64,000 bases of DNA from JAQBDA01 sp963709875 (GTDB lineage Bacteria; Chloroflexota; Anaerolineae; Anaerolineales; UBA4823). A program made the position numbers and the translations under genes. The notes beneath the pieces are model-generated. The model did no database searches. It saw only the letters and a program-made list of their open reading frames with translations, and had not been told where the DNA came from. Below are positions 62,189 through 64,000 of this stretch, in pieces. Location of the stretch: contig CAVPYB010000012.1 in the NCBI GenBank assembly GCA_963709875.1, positions 310,001-374,000 on the forward strand, written 5' to 3'. Positions within the stretch are counted from its first letter, which is position 1; every line of letters starts with the position of its first letter.

Positions 62189-63616
62189 ATGCCCGCCCAA
62201 CGTATTTTCATCGTCGCTGACCACGGTCTGGCAGCTTTCTACTTCTTACAAAGTGATATCGTCTCCAACCTGCTGGACGCCGGGCTGGAGGTGGTCGTGC
62301 TCACCGAGGACAACACCCGAGATGCGATCGCAGAGCGCTTCAGCCAGCCAGGGCTGACCGTCGAAGGTTTGCGCCTGGACCAGGTGCAGGAGTACACCAA
62401 AATGGTTTCACCGACCGTGCAGTGGTGGCTGGACTTCCTGCGCCGCGCCGGTGCAGCCGGCAGGATCAACCTTGCGGTGGTCGACAGCTATATCCAGCAA
62501 GTGAAGAGTGAAGCGCATGCCCGCCGCCGCCAGCTCTTCCCTGTGATGGAAGCCGCTGCCCGCTTGATGCGCCGCTCCTACCCGCTGCGCCGTGCGTTGG
62601 TGGTCTACCAATCACGATTCACACCGGCCATATATGCCGATTTGTTCGAGAAATACCAACCTGCCCTGGTGATCGCCGGGTCGCCGGGCTTCCGCCAGGA
62701 CCGCTTCATCCTGCGCGAAGCCGCTGCCCGAAATGTACCGACTGCCGCAGCCATTATCAGCTGGGACAGCTCCAGCAGCTACGGCTTGCCCGGCGCGCAG
62801 GTGGACTGGATTACCTGCTGGTCGGAGATCCAGAAGCAAGAGCTGGTCGGCGGCGCTGACTGGCTCCCGGAGCGGGTCAACGTCGGCGGCATGCCGCCTT
62901 ACGATAACTACGTGTGCAAGGAGTGGGTGCTGCCCCGCCAGGATTACTTCCGCCAGCACGAGTTGGACCCTGACCGTGCCTTGCTGTCCTATGCCAGCAG
63001 CTTCGTCAGCTGGTCGCCCAATATTCAAAATGTGGAGGCGCTGGCGAACCTGGTGGTCTCCGGCAGGCTGTCCAGACCGGCGCAGCTCCTGGTGCGGCTG
63101 CACCCGATCCATATGAGCGGGCATTATGTGGCTGAGGCTGACCGCATCCGCCAGCTGGCTGCCGAAAACCCACACATCCACGTTGTCGAGCCGGTGCCGC
63201 TGGGGTCGCTGGGTCACTATTCCGGCGAGGACGTGACCGAGCGCACTTCGATGATGGCGCACTCGGACATCTTCCTGACCGTGTACTCGACCATGTGCGT
63301 GGAGGCGGCTTTCCAGGCGCGACCGACGGTCAGCGTGTGCATCGATTCGCAGGACGGCTACGCGGGGAAGTACTGGGTGCCCATGTCGCAGATCGGGGTC
63401 TGGCCCACCCATTCCCGCTTCCGCACTTCTGGCGCCGGCAAGGTGGCGCTGGACGAGGACCAGCTTTGTGATGCCATCAACGCATATCTGCAAGACATGC
63501 AAGCTGACCTGGAAGCCCAGCGCCGCTTCCTGGAGCAGGAGTGCACCTACACCGACGCCAGCGCCAGCAAGCGCACGGCTGACTTTTTCCTCTCGCTGCT
63601 AAACAAACCAGGGTGA
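62189..63616 (+). CDS. GT-B-like glycosyl- or glycerophosphotransferase
   Basis: 475-residue GT-B protein. N-terminal domain: RIFIVADHGLAAFYFLQSDIVSNLLDAGLEVVVLTEDN; C-terminal domain: QLLVRLHPIHMSGHYVAEADRIRQL and MMAHSDIFLTVYSTMCVEAAFQARPTVSVCIDSQD, a pattern of UDP-GlcNAc 2-epimerase-like and CDP-glycerol transferase-like enzymes. No signal peptide. It ends the cluster. Its upstream gap has ATCCGTCAAATCCGTGTC, a short repetitive-looking string. Substrate unknown. Confidence 0.72.
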   Translation: MPAQRIFIVADHGLAAFYFLQSDIVSNLLDAGLEVVVLTEDNTRDAIAERFSQPGLTVEGLRLDQVQEYTKMVSPTVQWWLDFLRRAGAAGRINLAVVDSYIQQVKSEAHARRRQLFPVMEAAARLMRRSYPLRRALVVYQSRFTPAIYADLFEKYQPALVIAGSPGFRQDRFILREAAARNVPTAAAIISWDSSSSYGLPGAQVDWITCWSEIQKQELVGGADWLPERVNVGGMPPYDNYVCKEWVLPRQDYFRQHELDPDRALLSYASSFVSWSPNIQNVEALANLVVSGRLSRPAQLLVRLHPIHMSGHYVAEADRIRQLAAENPHIHVVEPVPLGSLGHYSGEDVTERTSMMAHSDIFLTVYSTMCVEAAFQARPTVSVCIDSQDGYAGKYWVPMSQIGVWPTHSRFRTSGAGKVALDEDQLCDAINAYLQDMQADLEAQRRFLEQECTYTDASASKRTADFFLSLLNKPG

Positions 63617-63623
63617 TTCTAAC

Positions 63624-63647
63624 CACCAAGACACCAAGGCACTAAGA
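63624..63647 (+). repeat. Three tandem CACCAAGA-type octamers
   Basis: CACCAAGA (63624-63631), CACCAAGG (63632-63639) and CACTAAGA (63640-63647) follow one another just after the GT-B gene stop and end four bases before the GxxExxY gene start. Confidence 0.85.
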
Positions 63648-63650
63648 GTA

Positions 63651-64000
63651 ATGAGTTTCCTCCCTGTATCTGCAGAAGATGATCGCATTGGGAATTTAAT
63701 TGTCGATGCTGCTTTTGCTGTGCACCATAACCTTGGGCCGGGTTTACTTGAAAGTATCAAAGTATCTACGAAGAATGCTTCTGTCATGAGTTGGGTAATC
63801 GCGGTATATCTTTTCAGAAACAAGTAACCATTCCGGTGATCTATGACGGGTTACGGTTTGATCAGGGTTTTCGTGTGGATGTGCTTGTAAACAACCTGGT
63901 TATATGCGAGCTTAAAGCGGTCGAAAGGATTAAGCCCTTACACACTGCTCAGCTCATGACTTATCTGAAGCTATCGAATAAACGGTTAGGGTATTTAATC
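63651..64000 (+). pseudogene. GxxExxY-type nuclease-like gene, frameshifted by an 8-bp duplication, cut by the window edge
   Basis: Small PDDEXK-like protein of the GxxExxY family. The first frame reads DDRIGNLIVDAAFAVHHNLGPGLLES (the GPGLLES motif); the rest (YEECFCHELGNRGISFQKQVTIPVIYDG, VDVLVNNLVICELKAVERIKPLH, TYLKLSNKRLGYLI) is in another frame. The break is a tandem duplication of AAAGTATC (63751-63758 and 63759-63766); removing one copy joins GPGLLESIYEEC. The 3' end lies outside the window. ATG 63651 follows an octamer repeat array. Confidence 0.8.

Overview
The window looks like chromosomal DNA of a Chloroflexota bacterium, most probably of class Anaerolineae. This is inferred from GC-rich genes, gene content (Atg22-like MFS, PP2C-like and VWA/FHA membrane proteins, AmrS radical SAM enzyme, long exopolysaccharide cluster) and heavy use of ATGA overlaps. 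No rRNA is present, so the placement is an inference.

Region 1 (1-10.1 kb) holds the end of a BNR-repeat protein, proline biosynthesis (proB-proA), an SDR-NUDIX fusion, a lytic transglycosylase and a small membrane protein that share a divergent promoter region with two SOS-box-like palindromes, an OmpR-type two-component pair, rpe-rpiA and a lipoprotein cytochrome c.

Region 2 (10.3-16.9 kb, minus strand) is the classic translation block tRNA-Thr, tRNA-Tyr, tRNA-Thr, tuf, rpmG, tRNA-Trp, secE, nusG, rplK, rplA, L10 leader, rplJ, rplL, preceded by rlmB and a PIN/TRAM membrane protein. tuf is broken by three single-base indels.

Region 3 (18.4-36.3 kb) is housekeeping: a large MFS protein, a quinone-related run (ubiE/menG, ubiX-like, PPOX, methyltransferase), ugd, an Rrf2 regulator, an orphan hutU, mobA, amrS, a GNAT/FemAB-like protein, a PP2C-like membrane protein facing a VWA-FHA membrane protein, and a polytopic membrane protein.

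Region 4 (36.5-63.6 kb, plus strand) is a surface-polysaccharide locus: lipid-linked glycosyltransferase (GT2), flippase-like protein, three GT-C type membrane proteins, a GDP-fucose synthase-like epimerase, an ABC exporter (Wzm/Wzt type), PseB/RmlD/PseI/SpsF enzymes for a nonulosonate-like sugar, several glycosyltransferases and methyltransferases.

The most unusual structure is at 53.5-64 kb. Arrays of short tandem repeats of three different kinds (TTGACAC-type, AATTCCT/AACTCCT heptamers, CACCAAGA octamers) sit exactly at gene edges, are inserted in frame in one gene, and accompany remains of two small gene families: a four-helix-bundle (S23/IVP) gene and a GxxExxY gene, both disrupted. Seven or more single-base indels across the window may be sequencing errors rather than biology; each is marked in its entry.
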